NCBI GenBank assembly: GCA_900546345.1
Contig: URCI01000061.1
Location: 1 to 15,946 of the forward strand
Length of the DNA stretch: 15,946 bases
Reading direction: 5' to 3'
Source of the DNA: an uncultured Prevotella sp.
Lineage (GTDB): Bacteria > Bacteroidota > Bacteroidia > Bacteroidales > Bacteroidaceae
Shown: positions 1 to 8,097 of the stretch, one piece after another
How positions within the stretch are numbered: the first letter of the stretch is position 1
How the letters are laid out: each line of letters opens with the position of its first letter
Program-made: the position numbers and the translations under genes
Notes under the pieces: model-generated
Told to the model about the DNA's origin: nothing
The model's input: only the letters and a program-made list of their open reading frames with translations
The model's database searches: none

Positions 1-75
1 AGCGACTATCTTCGGATAATGAGGTTATCAATCCACGGACTATTGCAACTGAGCCGACTTATCACAATAATTCGT

Positions 76-83
76 TAACTTTG
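76..83 (+). promoter_or_regulatory. -7 promoter element of the first gene
   Basis: The octamer TAACTTTG matches the Bacteroidota -7 consensus TAnnTTTG and lies about 45 bases before the chosen start of the secreted protein. No TTTG is present 19-21 bases upstream, so only half of the promoter is recognisable. The same octamer occurs before two other genes in this window (9743-9750 and 12966-12973), which supports it being real. Confidence 0.6.
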
Positions 84-128
84 CAACATCTTAATCAATT
101 ATTTAAAACCAAACTAAAAACGAAGTGT

Positions 129-1139
129 ATGAAGAAGCTTTTTACTCTAATCGCAGTAGCCTTGATGGCTGTCACGGCAAATGCCAAGGAGGCCATCGAC
201 CTGTCGTCGGTTGCTATCGATGGCACCATTACTTTCACAGGTGCATGGCAATGGAAAGGAATCACCTATTCCACTACTGACGATGCTGGCAACACTGTCT
301 ATGCCGACAAAAGTACCTATAAATATGTGTTGGTCGTTTACAGCGGCGGTACCTGCGGCGATGTGAACGTCATCGCCCAATACAATCCCACCGGCACCGA
401 AGGGCAGTGGGGACCCAACTATTACAACACGACCGTGTCGGCCTCTGTCAATGCGACAGGCGGACTGATTGCCGTGCCTTTGGATGCCACTCATTCCAAT
501 ACTGTCAACTCCATCGCCTTCCAGAACCAGAACACCGCGGGCACCCTCGTGGTCAAGGAGGCTTACTTCGCCTCTGAGGAGGAGTACGAGGCTGCCAAGG
601 CTGAGGCCGACAAGATAGAGAAGCAGTCCGTTCTTGATGCCACAGGCGGCACGCACAAACTGGCCGCTAAGGCCTGGGGGTGGGATTCCAAGTGGTTGGG
701 CAAGGATGTCTCCGACTACAACTCTCTCGTCTTCGAGATTGCCTCGGTGAAGGGGCATGGTCAGATTACTATCCAGGGCACTGATGCTACGGGAGCCAAA
801 CTCGGCGACATGGTCATCGACCTGCCGGAGACCACAGAGGCAAAGACATACGCCTGTGACATCTCCAAGATGAAGACCCTCCAGCAGTATGCTTACCAGA
901 ACATCAACAAGCCCGATGGAGACGAGTATGGCGTGAACGACATCGCCGAGACGACCATCGTCGTGACCAAGGTCTACGCAACGAGCAAGACCGCCGACGA
1001 GGTGACGGCAGGCATCAGCCACATCGTCACACCTACTGCTAACGCCAATGCACCCATCTACAACCTTGCAGGACAGCGCGTGAGCAAGACTTACAAGGGT
1101 GTGGTCATCCAGAACGGCCGCAAGTATTTGCAGAAATAA
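129..1139 (+). CDS. Secreted protein of unknown function with duplicated beta-rich domains and C-terminal tail
   Basis: I do not recognise a named family. From the ATG at 129 the protein is 336 residues. Residues 1-19 form a clear type I signal peptide (MKKLFTLIAV start, cut after ANA). Two similar units follow, about 22-158 and 166-292. Each has a W-x-W motif near its start (WQW 40-42; WGW 183-185) and ends in a matching strand plus acidic helix (TLVVKEAYFAS, TIVVTKVYATS). This pattern suggests tandem galactose-binding-like or CBM-like sandwiches. After a short linker, residues 310-336 (YNLAGQRV...YKGVVIQNG) look like the short C-terminal tail seen on many secreted Prevotella proteins, possibly a type IX secretion or surface-sorting signal (inference). 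The longer frame beginning with TTG at 81 overlaps the -7 element and would bury the signal peptide, so I rejected it. The gene has its own promoter element and terminator, so it is probably not part of the downstream operon. A role in glycan binding is only a guess from context. Confidence 0.85.
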   Translation: MKKLFTLIAVALMAVTANAKEAIDLSSVAIDGTITFTGAWQWKGITYSTTDDAGNTVYADKSTYKYVLVVYSGGTCGDVNVIAQYNPTGTEGQWGPNYYNTTVSASVNATGGLIAVPLDATHSNTVNSIAFQNQNTAGTLVVKEAYFASEEEYEAAKAEADKIEKQSVLDATGGTHKLAAKAWGWDSKWLGKDVSDYNSLVFEIASVKGHGQITIQGTDATGAKLGDMVIDLPETTEAKTYACDISKMKTLQQYAYQNINKPDGDEYGVNDIAETTIVVTKVYATSKTADEVTAGISHIVTPTANANAPIYNLAGQRVSKTYKGVVIQNGRKYLQK

Positions 1140-1150
1140 TCATCTTAACG

Positions 1151-1176
1151 GTAGTCCGGACAACGTGCCGGACTGC
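1151..1176 (+). other. Hairpin just after the secreted-protein gene
   Basis: A perfect 7-bp stem (AGTCCGG at 1153-1159 with CCGGACT at 1168-1174) is extended by a G-U and a G-C pair, and has an 8-base loop. It starts 12 bases after the stop codon. No T-run follows, so it may protect the mRNA 3' end or help termination rather than act as a classical terminator. Confidence 0.5.
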
Positions 1177-1194
1177 TGACAACAATCAATTATG

Positions 1195-1222
1195 ATGGCC
1201 TTTAACAGAAGAAAGAGGCCAT
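1195..1222 (+). other. Second hairpin in the 1140-1399 spacer
   Basis: ATGGCCT (1195-1201) pairs perfectly with AGGCCAT (1216-1222) across a 14-base loop. It is a weaker structure than its neighbours and no T-run follows. It sits between the first hairpin and the strong terminator at 1297, so three stem-loops lie in a row between the secreted-protein gene and the susC-like gene. Confidence 0.35.
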
Positions 1223-1296
1223 ATTCTTACCAAAGTAATCGTTTTGTTTCATACAATAGGATGTAAATAATAATATATAGGTAGTTTTTTAGAGGG

Positions 1297-1325
1297 GAAG
1301 GGCGTCGTGAGACGGCCTTCTTTTT
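1297..1325 (+). terminator. Rho-independent terminator upstream of the SusC-like gene
   Basis: The stem is GAAGG (1297-1301) with CCTTC (1316-1320), then a G-G mismatch, then CGTC (1303-1306) with GACG (1311-1314), closed by a GTGA tetraloop of the GNRA type. TTTTT follows at 1321-1325. It should stop transcription from the first gene, 74 bases before the SusC-like start. It could instead act as a regulated attenuator if the operon promoter lies upstream of it. Confidence 0.8.
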
Positions 1326-1399
1326 CAACAAAGACAATAGCATGATGTGAAGCACTCATTATATATAATATGTATATCTAACTGTCACAATTATACAAC

Positions 1400-4300
1400 A
1401 TGAAAAAGGTCATCATTCTTTTTATGGCCCTCATCGCCACGTGTCAGCTCTATGCGCAACGTTCTCTGACGGGAACCGTTGTCGATGCCGACAATCCTGA
1501 TGAGACCATTATCGGAGCCACTGTCAAGGTTATGGGAACAGGCAGTGGTACTGCCACAGACTTGAATGGCGGTTTCACCCTTCAACTGCCCAAGGGTAAG
1601 AACACCATTCAGGTATCCTACGTAGGCTACAAGACGCTGACGATGGACGTCAGCGGGAAGTCGAGCGTCACCATCAAGCTGCAGAGCGACGTGAGCAAGC
1701 TCAATGAGGTCGTCGTCGTCGGCTATGGCGTGATGAAGCGTTCCGACCTCACCGGTTCCGTGTCGTCGATCGACGAAAAAGCCATCAAGGAAGGTGTGAA
1801 CACCTCACTGGAGCAGGCCATGCAAGGACGTATCGCCGGTGTGCAGGTCATGCAGAACTCCGGTGCGCCCGGTGGCGGCATCTCGGTGCAGATACGTGGT
1901 ATCAACTCGCTCAGCGGCAACGAGCCGCTCTATGTCGTCGATGGTATCGCCATGAGCGGACAGACCAGCGACAACAGCAGTGTGCTCTCAGGTATTAACC
2001 CCTCGGACATCACCAACATCGAGGTGCTCAAGGACGCTTCCGCAACGGCCATCTATGGTAGTCGCGCCAGCAATGGTGTGGTGCTCATCACCACCAAGCG
2101 CGGCCAGGAGGGCAAGGCGCAGATACAGTACGACGGATATGTCGGATGGCAGCAGATGCCGAAATATCTCGACATGATGAACCTCAAGCAATATGCTGAC
2201 TTCTACAATGTGCGTGCAGCCATACAAGGATGGGGACAGCGTGAGGATTTCAAGCATCCCGAATTGCTCACCGACGGTACCGACTGGCAGCACGAACTCT
2301 TCCAGACTGCCTTCATGCAGAACCACAACGTCAACATCAGTGGTGGCAACAAGGACATGCACTACTCCCTCAGTGGCGGTTATCTCGATCAGGACGGTAT
2401 CGGTATCGGATCAGGATTCAACCGTGCCTCGTTCCGCGCCAACTTTGATACCAATCTGAAGAAGTGGCTTCAGGTAGGCGTCAACGTGGCTTATGCCAAT
2501 ACACGCCAGGAAATCACCTTCTCCGAGGGCAGCATGATACAGACCGCCCTCAACCAGTACCCCGACGCCGCTGTGTACAACGCCGACGGAACTTATGCCG
2601 TGCCTCAGGTCAACTCCTTTGGTACCTATTACAGCAACCCCGTCTACGAGGCCAACATGAAGGAGAACCGAAACAACAACTACCAGCTCGACTATAACGT
2701 CTTCGCCAACATCAAGCCGATCAAAGGCTTGAATATCCGCATTGAGTACGGCGGCAACCGTGGCTGGTTGAACACCTACTACTTCACACCGGAGTACACC
2801 TATGGCACGATCAAGGTGGAGAGCCTGAGTACCCGCACGAAGAACCTCAGCAAATACACCTCGTTTAAGCAGTACGCCACTTATGACTTCGATCCCTTCA
2901 AGCACAATCACTTCCAGGTGATGCTTGGTCATGAAGCACAGTGGGGCAACTGGGAGAGCCTCTCCGGATCGCGCAAGGGCTATGTCTCTGACGCCCTTCA
3001 CTCGCTCAATGTCGGTGATGCCAGCACAGCCACCAACAATGGTGACGATGGCACACAGTGGGCCATCGAGTCATACTATGGCCGTTTGAACTACAATCTC
3101 CTCGACCGTTACCTCCTCACAGCAACGCTCCGTGCCGATGGCAGCTCCAGCTTCGGCAAGAACCATCGCTGGGGATGGTTCCCCTCTGCCGCCGCCGCTT
3201 GGCGTGTGAGCAACGAGAAGTTTATGAAGAACGTCAAGTGGGTCGACAACCTCAAGCTGCGTCTTGGCTGGGGTCTCGTCGGTAACCAAAGTACAGGCTC
3301 CTATGCCTATGGTGCCACTATGGCCAACACCGCCACGGCATGGGGCACAGGCTACTATCCCGCCAACTTTGCCAATGACAACCTGAAATGGGAAAGCACC
3401 AAGGCTTGGAACGCTGGTATCGACCTCAACGTGCTCAACAACCGCATTGAGTTCATCCTTGACGTCTATCTGAAGAAGACCGACAACCTGCTCATGCAGG
3501 CCGCACTGCCTTCATACGTCATCAACAACGACTACATGGGCATGTCGGCACCTTGGGTCAACACGGGTTCCATACAGAACAAAGGTATCGAGTTCACCCT
3601 CAACACCGTCAACCTGAACAAACACGACTGGCAGTGGCGCACAGGAGCCACGCTGTCTATCAACCGCAACAAGCTGACGGGACTGAACAGTGAGAACTCT
3701 ACCATCTCTGGTACCATCGGTACCAACACCTATACCCTCAGCTCCGTGGGCGGTGCCGTAGGACGTTTCTATGGTTATAAGGTCATCGGAATGTTCAAGA
3801 ACGAAAGTGACTTCTATCAGAAGAATAACCGGGGCGAGTTCCTGCTCGACGCTGCCGGCAACCGCGTGCCCGTGGCTCGTCCGGTCGATTCGCAGGGCAA
3901 CCTGCTGCCCATCGCACAGAACAAGATCTGGGTGGGTGACTATATCTTTGAGGACATCAACGGTGACGGCAAGATCACCGAGGCCGACCGTACCTATATC
4001 GGTAACCCGAATCCTGACTTCACCTTCGGTCTGAACAATGTCATCACATGGAAGAACTTCGAACTCTCCATCTTTATCAATGGCAGCGTGGGCGGTGACA
4101 TCTACAACCTCGTCGCCCAGGAACATACTGATCCGCAGAAATACGGCAACATGCTCTCCAAGGTGAGCAACTATGCCCAAGTGGCACTTCTCGACCCCAA
4201 CGGCTCGGCTGCCGACATCAGCAACGTCTATGTCTCCAACGCCGGTACCGCTTCAGTGCAGCGTATCAGTGCAGCCGGAAGCACTCAGAACGACAACAAC

Positions 4301-4573
4301 CGTATCAGCGACCGCTTTGTCGAGAATGGCTCCTACCTGCGACTGAAGACGCTCAGCCTGGCATGGAACCTCCCCAACCGCTGGCTCAAGCCGCTCGGCA
4401 TCGACTGGCTGCAGGTCTACGGCAACATCTCCAACCTCTTCACCATCACCGGTTACGACGGTTACGACCCAGAGATCGGTGCTGCCGGGCAGAGCGTTAT
4501 CCTGCAGGGCATTGACAACTACCGTTATCCCTCGCAGCGTATATACACCTTTGGACTGAAGATGAAGTTCTAA
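1400..4573 (+). CDS. SusC/RagA-family TonB-linked outer membrane transporter
   Basis: A TonB-dependent barrel that works with the SusD-like lipoprotein encoded next to it to take oligosaccharides through the outer membrane. The protein has 1057 residues, a normal length. Residues 1-20 are a signal peptide cut after YAQ. A carboxypeptidase-D-regulatory-like beta domain follows (about 22-97), then the TonB box LNEVVVVGYG (101-110) and the plug. The plug carries the SusC signature around 200-235 (NPSDITNIEVLKDASATAIY and a TTKRG end). A DINGDGKI motif typical of the family lies at 852-859. The chain ends in LKMKF, with the terminal aromatic residue of a barrel assembly signal. No STN domain precedes the beta domain, so control through an anti-sigma factor is unlikely; an HTCS or other regulator encoded elsewhere is more likely (inference). 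It is the first gene of a four-gene operon. I see no consensus promoter between 1326 and 1399. Confidence 0.96.
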   Translation: MKKVIILFMALIATCQLYAQRSLTGTVVDADNPDETIIGATVKVMGTGSGTATDLNGGFTLQLPKGKNTIQVSYVGYKTLTMDVSGKSSVTIKLQSDVSKLNEVVVVGYGVMKRSDLTGSVSSIDEKAIKEGVNTSLEQAMQGRIAGVQVMQNSGAPGGGISVQIRGINSLSGNEPLYVVDGIAMSGQTSDNSSVLSGINPSDITNIEVLKDASATAIYGSRASNGVVLITTKRGQEGKAQIQYDGYVGWQQMPKYLDMMNLKQYADFYNVRAAIQGWGQREDFKHPELLTDGTDWQHELFQTAFMQNHNVNISGGNKDMHYSLSGGYLDQDGIGIGSGFNRASFRANFDTNLKKWLQVGVNVAYANTRQEITFSEGSMIQTALNQYPDAAVYNADGTYAVPQVNSFGTYYSNPVYEANMKENRNNNYQLDYNVFANIKPIKGLNIRIEYGGNRGWLNTYYFTPEYTYGTIKVESLSTRTKNLSKYTSFKQYATYDFDPFKHNHFQVMLGHEAQWGNWESLSGSRKGYVSDALHSLNVGDASTATNNGDDGTQWAIESYYGRLNYNLLDRYLLTATLRADGSSSFGKNHRWGWFPSAAAAWRVSNEKFMKNVKWVDNLKLRLGWGLVGNQSTGSYAYGATMANTATAWGTGYYPANFANDNLKWESTKAWNAGIDLNVLNNRIEFILDVYLKKTDNLLMQAALPSYVINNDYMGMSAPWVNTGSIQNKGIEFTLNTVNLNKHDWQWRTGATLSINRNKLTGLNSENSTISGTIGTNTYTLSSVGGAVGRFYGYKVIGMFKNESDFYQKNNRGEFLLDAAGNRVPVARPVDSQGNLLPIAQNKIWVGDYIFEDINGDGKITEADRTYIGNPNPDFTFGLNNVITWKNFELSIFINGSVGGDIYNLVAQEHTDPQKYGNMLSKVSNYAQVALLDPNGSAADISNVYVSNAGTASVQRISAAGSTQNDNNRISDRFVENGSYLRLKTLSLAWNLPNRWLKPLGIDWLQVYGNISNLFTITGYDGYDPEIGAAGQSVILQGIDNYRYPSQRIYTFGLKMKF

Positions 4574-4617
4574 GTGGCAAGCCGTACGTTTCAAAACATG
4601 TGATCAACACCATAAAC

Positions 4618-6420
4618 ATGAACATTCTTATGAATACAAGACATATTCTTTTGGCCTCTGTCCTGGCCGGTTCTCTGCTCTCCCTGACGGGGTGCGGCTC
4701 CGATTTCCTCGACAAGACGCCTTCGGGCAACTATACGTCCGAGACTTTTTATGCTTCCGACAATGCTGTCAGGAAGGGCACGGAGCCTCTATACAACCGT
4801 GCATGGTTCGACTTCAACCGTCGTGCCATCATCGGCATGGGCTCCTACCGTGCCAACGACGGCTGGAATCCCTATGTGAGCGCTGAGTTTGCACGCTTCC
4901 AGGTCACCGGACTCACCGAGGACATGGGCTACGCGTGGTCGTCGCTCTACAATGTGGTGACGATGAGCAACGTCATTCTCAGCAACATCGAGAACTACTG
5001 CTCGTCGGCTGTGACCGAGTCGGCCAAGAACGCCGCCGAGGGCGAGTGTTACCTCATGCGTGGCTGGGCATACTATTATCTGTTGTGTGGCTGGGGACCG
5101 AACATCCTGTTTGAAGGCAACCAGAGCATGGTCGACAATCCTACCAAGAAGCTCAACTCCGAGGCCGACGTGCTGAAGTTCATCATTCGTGACTTCCGTC
5201 GTGCTGCTGACCTGCTGCCAGAGACAGGTACCGACAACCACCCCAACAAATACGCCGCCAAGGCTGCACTTGCCAAGGCACTGTTGGCACAGAGCGGTTG
5301 GGACGCCAGCTCCAAGGTAGACCACAATCGCGACGAGGCCACGCTGAAGGAAGTGGTGAGCCTCTGCAACGAGGTCATCAACAGCGGCAAATTCAGTCTG
5401 ATGCCCAACTATGAGGATCTCTTCAAAGCACAAAACAACGACAATAGCGAGACCATCCTCGCCATGCGCTGGGCCGACCCGAACACGGGCGAGTGGGGAG
5501 CCATGAACGCACTCTACTCCGACCTGGCCTTCTCCGAGGTCTCTGATGTCAATGTCTGGGGCGGCAACCTCACGGCATCTACCGACATGATAGACCTGTA
5601 CAACGAAGACCCCGCCGACAGCTTCCGTATCCGCGGCACATTCTTCACACCGGGCCGACACTATGATTATATCCGCACCGACAAGGGCGGCTACACCTAC
5701 AAGCATAACTGGATGCAGCTGAAGAAAGGCGTCGTCGGCGCAAAGGCCGATGTCGGCTCCCATGGTCTGGCACAGATGGCTTCCCCGCTGAACACCTATA
5801 TCCAGCGACTGGCTGATGTTTACCTCATGAAGGCTGAGGCCATCCTTGGCAACAGCGCGTCCACGACAGACCCGGAGGCTTTGGCTGCTGTCAACGCCGT
5901 GCGCACACGCGCTCATGTCAAGCCTTTGACCTCGTTGACATTTATGGACCTGGTCCGTGAGCGCCGCATCGAGTTCTGTATGGAGTACAGCAACTGGTGG
6001 AGTATGGTGACATGGTACCGCTGGAAACCGCAGACCATGCTCTCGTACTTCAACAACACTCAGCACCGTGCCTGCGAGATGCGTGAGGGCGACATCCTGG
6101 AGAATGCCGACCACACCTTCTCTTACCGTTGTATCCCGCCGGGGGTGAACACCTGGTACATGCACGACGACGACGGTCATGTGTTCTGGAACGACCACCT
6201 CGCCGTCTCGGAGACCGACAACACCCCCGTGCAGACCAAGGCTCAGGGCTACAAATACGACTTCAACTCCATCGTCAAGAAGTATGTGCCCACCTACCAG
6301 CCCATTGAGCTGAGCGAGGCCAACATTTTCATGCCTTATCCGGAGAGTGATGTCATCCAGAACCCCAACCTCTCTCATTCGGCTCCGACAGAAGCATATG
6401 ACTTCGGCAACGGGAAGTAA
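4618..6420 (+). CDS. SusD/RagB-family starch-binding-like outer membrane lipoprotein
   Basis: A surface lipoprotein that forms the lid on the SusC-like barrel and captures glycan. From the ATG at 4618 the protein is 600 residues. The lipobox LTGC places the lipidated cysteine at residue 26, followed by GSDFLDKTP as in most SusD proteins. Family landmarks are present: the TPR-type helix (AEGECYLMRGWAYYYLL), LADVYLMKAEAILG, the RERRIEF helix before W-W-x-M-V-T-W, and a C-terminal YPESDVIQNPNL. About 110 residues lie between the last two landmarks and include aromatic-rich loops. Three starts are possible: GTG 4600, ATG 4618 and ATG 4630. The ATG at 4630 gives the most compact signal peptide (MNTRHILL), so the true start may be four codons later. 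It begins 44 bases after the SusC stop. The exact ligand cannot be read from the sequence. Confidence 0.95.
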   Translation: MNILMNTRHILLASVLAGSLLSLTGCGSDFLDKTPSGNYTSETFYASDNAVRKGTEPLYNRAWFDFNRRAIIGMGSYRANDGWNPYVSAEFARFQVTGLTEDMGYAWSSLYNVVTMSNVILSNIENYCSSAVTESAKNAAEGECYLMRGWAYYYLLCGWGPNILFEGNQSMVDNPTKKLNSEADVLKFIIRDFRRAADLLPETGTDNHPNKYAAKAALAKALLAQSGWDASSKVDHNRDEATLKEVVSLCNEVINSGKFSLMPNYEDLFKAQNNDNSETILAMRWADPNTGEWGAMNALYSDLAFSEVSDVNVWGGNLTASTDMIDLYNEDPADSFRIRGTFFTPGRHYDYIRTDKGGYTYKHNWMQLKKGVVGAKADVGSHGLAQMASPLNTYIQRLADVYLMKAEAILGNSASTTDPEALAAVNAVRTRAHVKPLTSLTFMDLVRERRIEFCMEYSNWWSMVTWYRWKPQTMLSYFNNTQHRACEMREGDILENADHTFSYRCIPPGVNTWYMHDDDGHVFWNDHLAVSETDNTPVQTKAQGYKYDFNSIVKKYVPTYQPIELSEANIFMPYPESDVIQNPNLSHSAPTEAYDFGNGK

Positions 6421-6447
6421 CCATCATTTTTTAAAGAACATATCATC

Positions 6448-8079
6448 ATGAAAACGCAATATAGAAACATGCGCACCGCTCTATGGATGGTGTTGGCCCT
6501 GCTCATGCTGGCCATGACGGCGACCTCTTGCAGCGATGACTCCTCCACGGGCGGGCAGCCGGAGATCACTGGCGTGAAGATTCTCTCCAGTGACACGCTC
6601 AACTATTCCTACGACAACTACTACACCAAGGCGGGCGCAGGCACGCTCATCGCCATCATGGGCAACAACCTTGGCAATGCCCGCGAGGTGACCATCAACG
6701 GACAGAGCGTCTTTATCAATCCCACACTCAACACTGACCACAGCATTGTGGTCACCATTCCGACAGAGGAGAACGGCTTCAAACTCTCCAGTTTCGACTC
6801 GGCTATCCCCGACGAGATACAGGTGACCACCAACGGCGGTACCGCGACGTTTGCCTTCAAGGTCACTGCACCCGGTCCACAACTGCAGACCCTCGTGGCT
6901 GACTATCCGCGAAATGCCGGTGACACGCTTACGTTGAAAGGACTCAATCTCGTGGACATCAACGATATGTACATCACTGACCTGCAGGCTGCACAGCTCG
7001 ACACCACCACGTGGACGACCGTCGGCGGCAACCACACGGCGGTGACAAAGTATTTCGACATCAGTCAGGATCACCATCTCAACAGCAATCAGGCCTACGA
7101 GACCTCCTCTGTTGTTGGTGCCATCGTGCCGGAGAACGCACCCGACTCAGGCACCCTCGTCGTGGAGTGTGCAGCCGGTACGACCTACATCGCCTTCTAT
7201 CGTCTGCCCGGCAAACCGGTCATCAGCTCAGTGTCGTCAGACATGCCGCAGATTGGCGAGACGCTCATCATCACCGGCCGTGAGTTTGTTCAGCCCGAAG
7301 TGAAGTATGGCGACGTTGAGCTCAAGGCAGGAGAGTTCTCCGTATCGGCAACGCAAGACACTATCTACGTGCCGTTTAAGAAGAAGCCTGCTGAGGGCAG
7401 CCCTACCACACTCACCGTGACTACTCCCGGCGGCACGGCCAGCGCCGACCGCTTCTATGACTACTCTACGTTGCTGACCACCTTCGACGGCGATGCCACC
7501 GACAACGCTTGGAGCCCCAACGCCTCCTATGTCGACGGCGGCACAGCCGATGGCAAGTACTGTCTCTTCGACTTCCATGAGTCGCAGAGCTGGTGGGGCA
7601 CGATGTGCTTCTTCCGTAAAGACTGGAGCGGCAACAGCTTCGCCTTCTCCAATAACATCCCCGCCACGGCGACAGCTGACGAGCTCTACTTCGCTTACGA
7701 GGTGGAGGATGAGGGCGACTTCAACAACGGCAGCTTCTGGGGCTATCTGCGCTACACCTTGTTCCCGCTTGGCGACGCCGAGAATCAGTACGACAACTTC
7801 GCCTGGCCACAAGGCGGCTACGATGCCAGCCCGCAGGTGGGCAGCTTCCCCGACGGCCCTGTCTGTCAGGACTTCAATGGTGTGGCACATAAGAACAAGT
7901 GGTACCGTGCTATCGTGCCGTTGAGCAAGTTCGCTTGCTATGCCGGCAAGACGATGAGTCAGATACGCACCACCGGACTGAACCAGTTCCGTATCATGAA
8001 CATCAACCAGAGCACTACAGAGGGCAATGTGAAGGTCAAGATCGACAATGTGCGCGTGATCTATCTGCCCAAGAAATAA
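6448..8079 (+). CDS. IPT/TIG-domain surface glycan-binding lipoprotein (SGBP-B-like)
   Basis: A non-catalytic cell-surface lipoprotein of 543 residues that probably holds polysaccharide near the transporter and enzyme. The lipobox TATSC puts the lipidated cysteine at residue 28, followed by SDDSS. Three immunoglobulin-like IPT/TIG domains can be seen at about 38-140, 144-252 and 256-338; each has the LxIxGxxF/L pattern (for example TLIITGREF 272-280) and ends in a TTxGGTA strand (127-134, 325-331). The C-terminal 200 residues (about 343-541) form a separate domain rich in Trp, Tyr and Phe, beginning LLTTFDGDA and including SWWG, a likely glycan platform. This layout matches SGBP-B proteins of xyloglucan and beta-glucan loci (family knowledge), so a beta-glucan-type ligand is inferred. 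It starts 27 bases after the SusD stop. An alternative ATG at 6469 would shorten the n-region by seven residues. Confidence 0.9.
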   Translation: MKTQYRNMRTALWMVLALLMLAMTATSCSDDSSTGGQPEITGVKILSSDTLNYSYDNYYTKAGAGTLIAIMGNNLGNAREVTINGQSVFINPTLNTDHSIVVTIPTEENGFKLSSFDSAIPDEIQVTTNGGTATFAFKVTAPGPQLQTLVADYPRNAGDTLTLKGLNLVDINDMYITDLQAAQLDTTTWTTVGGNHTAVTKYFDISQDHHLNSNQAYETSSVVGAIVPENAPDSGTLVVECAAGTTYIAFYRLPGKPVISSVSSDMPQIGETLIITGREFVQPEVKYGDVELKAGEFSVSATQDTIYVPFKKKPAEGSPTTLTVTTPGGTASADRFYDYSTLLTTFDGDATDNAWSPNASYVDGGTADGKYCLFDFHESQSWWGTMCFFRKDWSGNSFAFSNNIPATATADELYFAYEVEDEGDFNNGSFWGYLRYTLFPLGDAENQYDNFAWPQGGYDASPQVGSFPDGPVCQDFNGVAHKNKWYRAIVPLSKFACYAGKTMSQIRTTGLNQFRIMNINQSTTEGNVKVKIDNVRVIYLPKK

Positions 8080-8097
8080 TCTCAATGCAACGAAACC

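Noticed and set aside
81..128. Upstream TTG start for the first gene
   Set aside because: The TTG is part of the TAACTTTG promoter element, and the extension would hide an otherwise ideal signal peptide starting at 129.
147..1022. 291-codon open frame on the minus strand
   Set aside because: It is antisense to the secreted protein, which has a signal peptide, promoter element and terminator; the antisense frame has none.
4789..6378. 529-codon open frame on the minus strand
   Set aside because: It lies entirely antisense to the SusD-like gene, its protein is Val/His/Gly-rich with no recognisable domain, and such frames are expected from the third-position GC bias.
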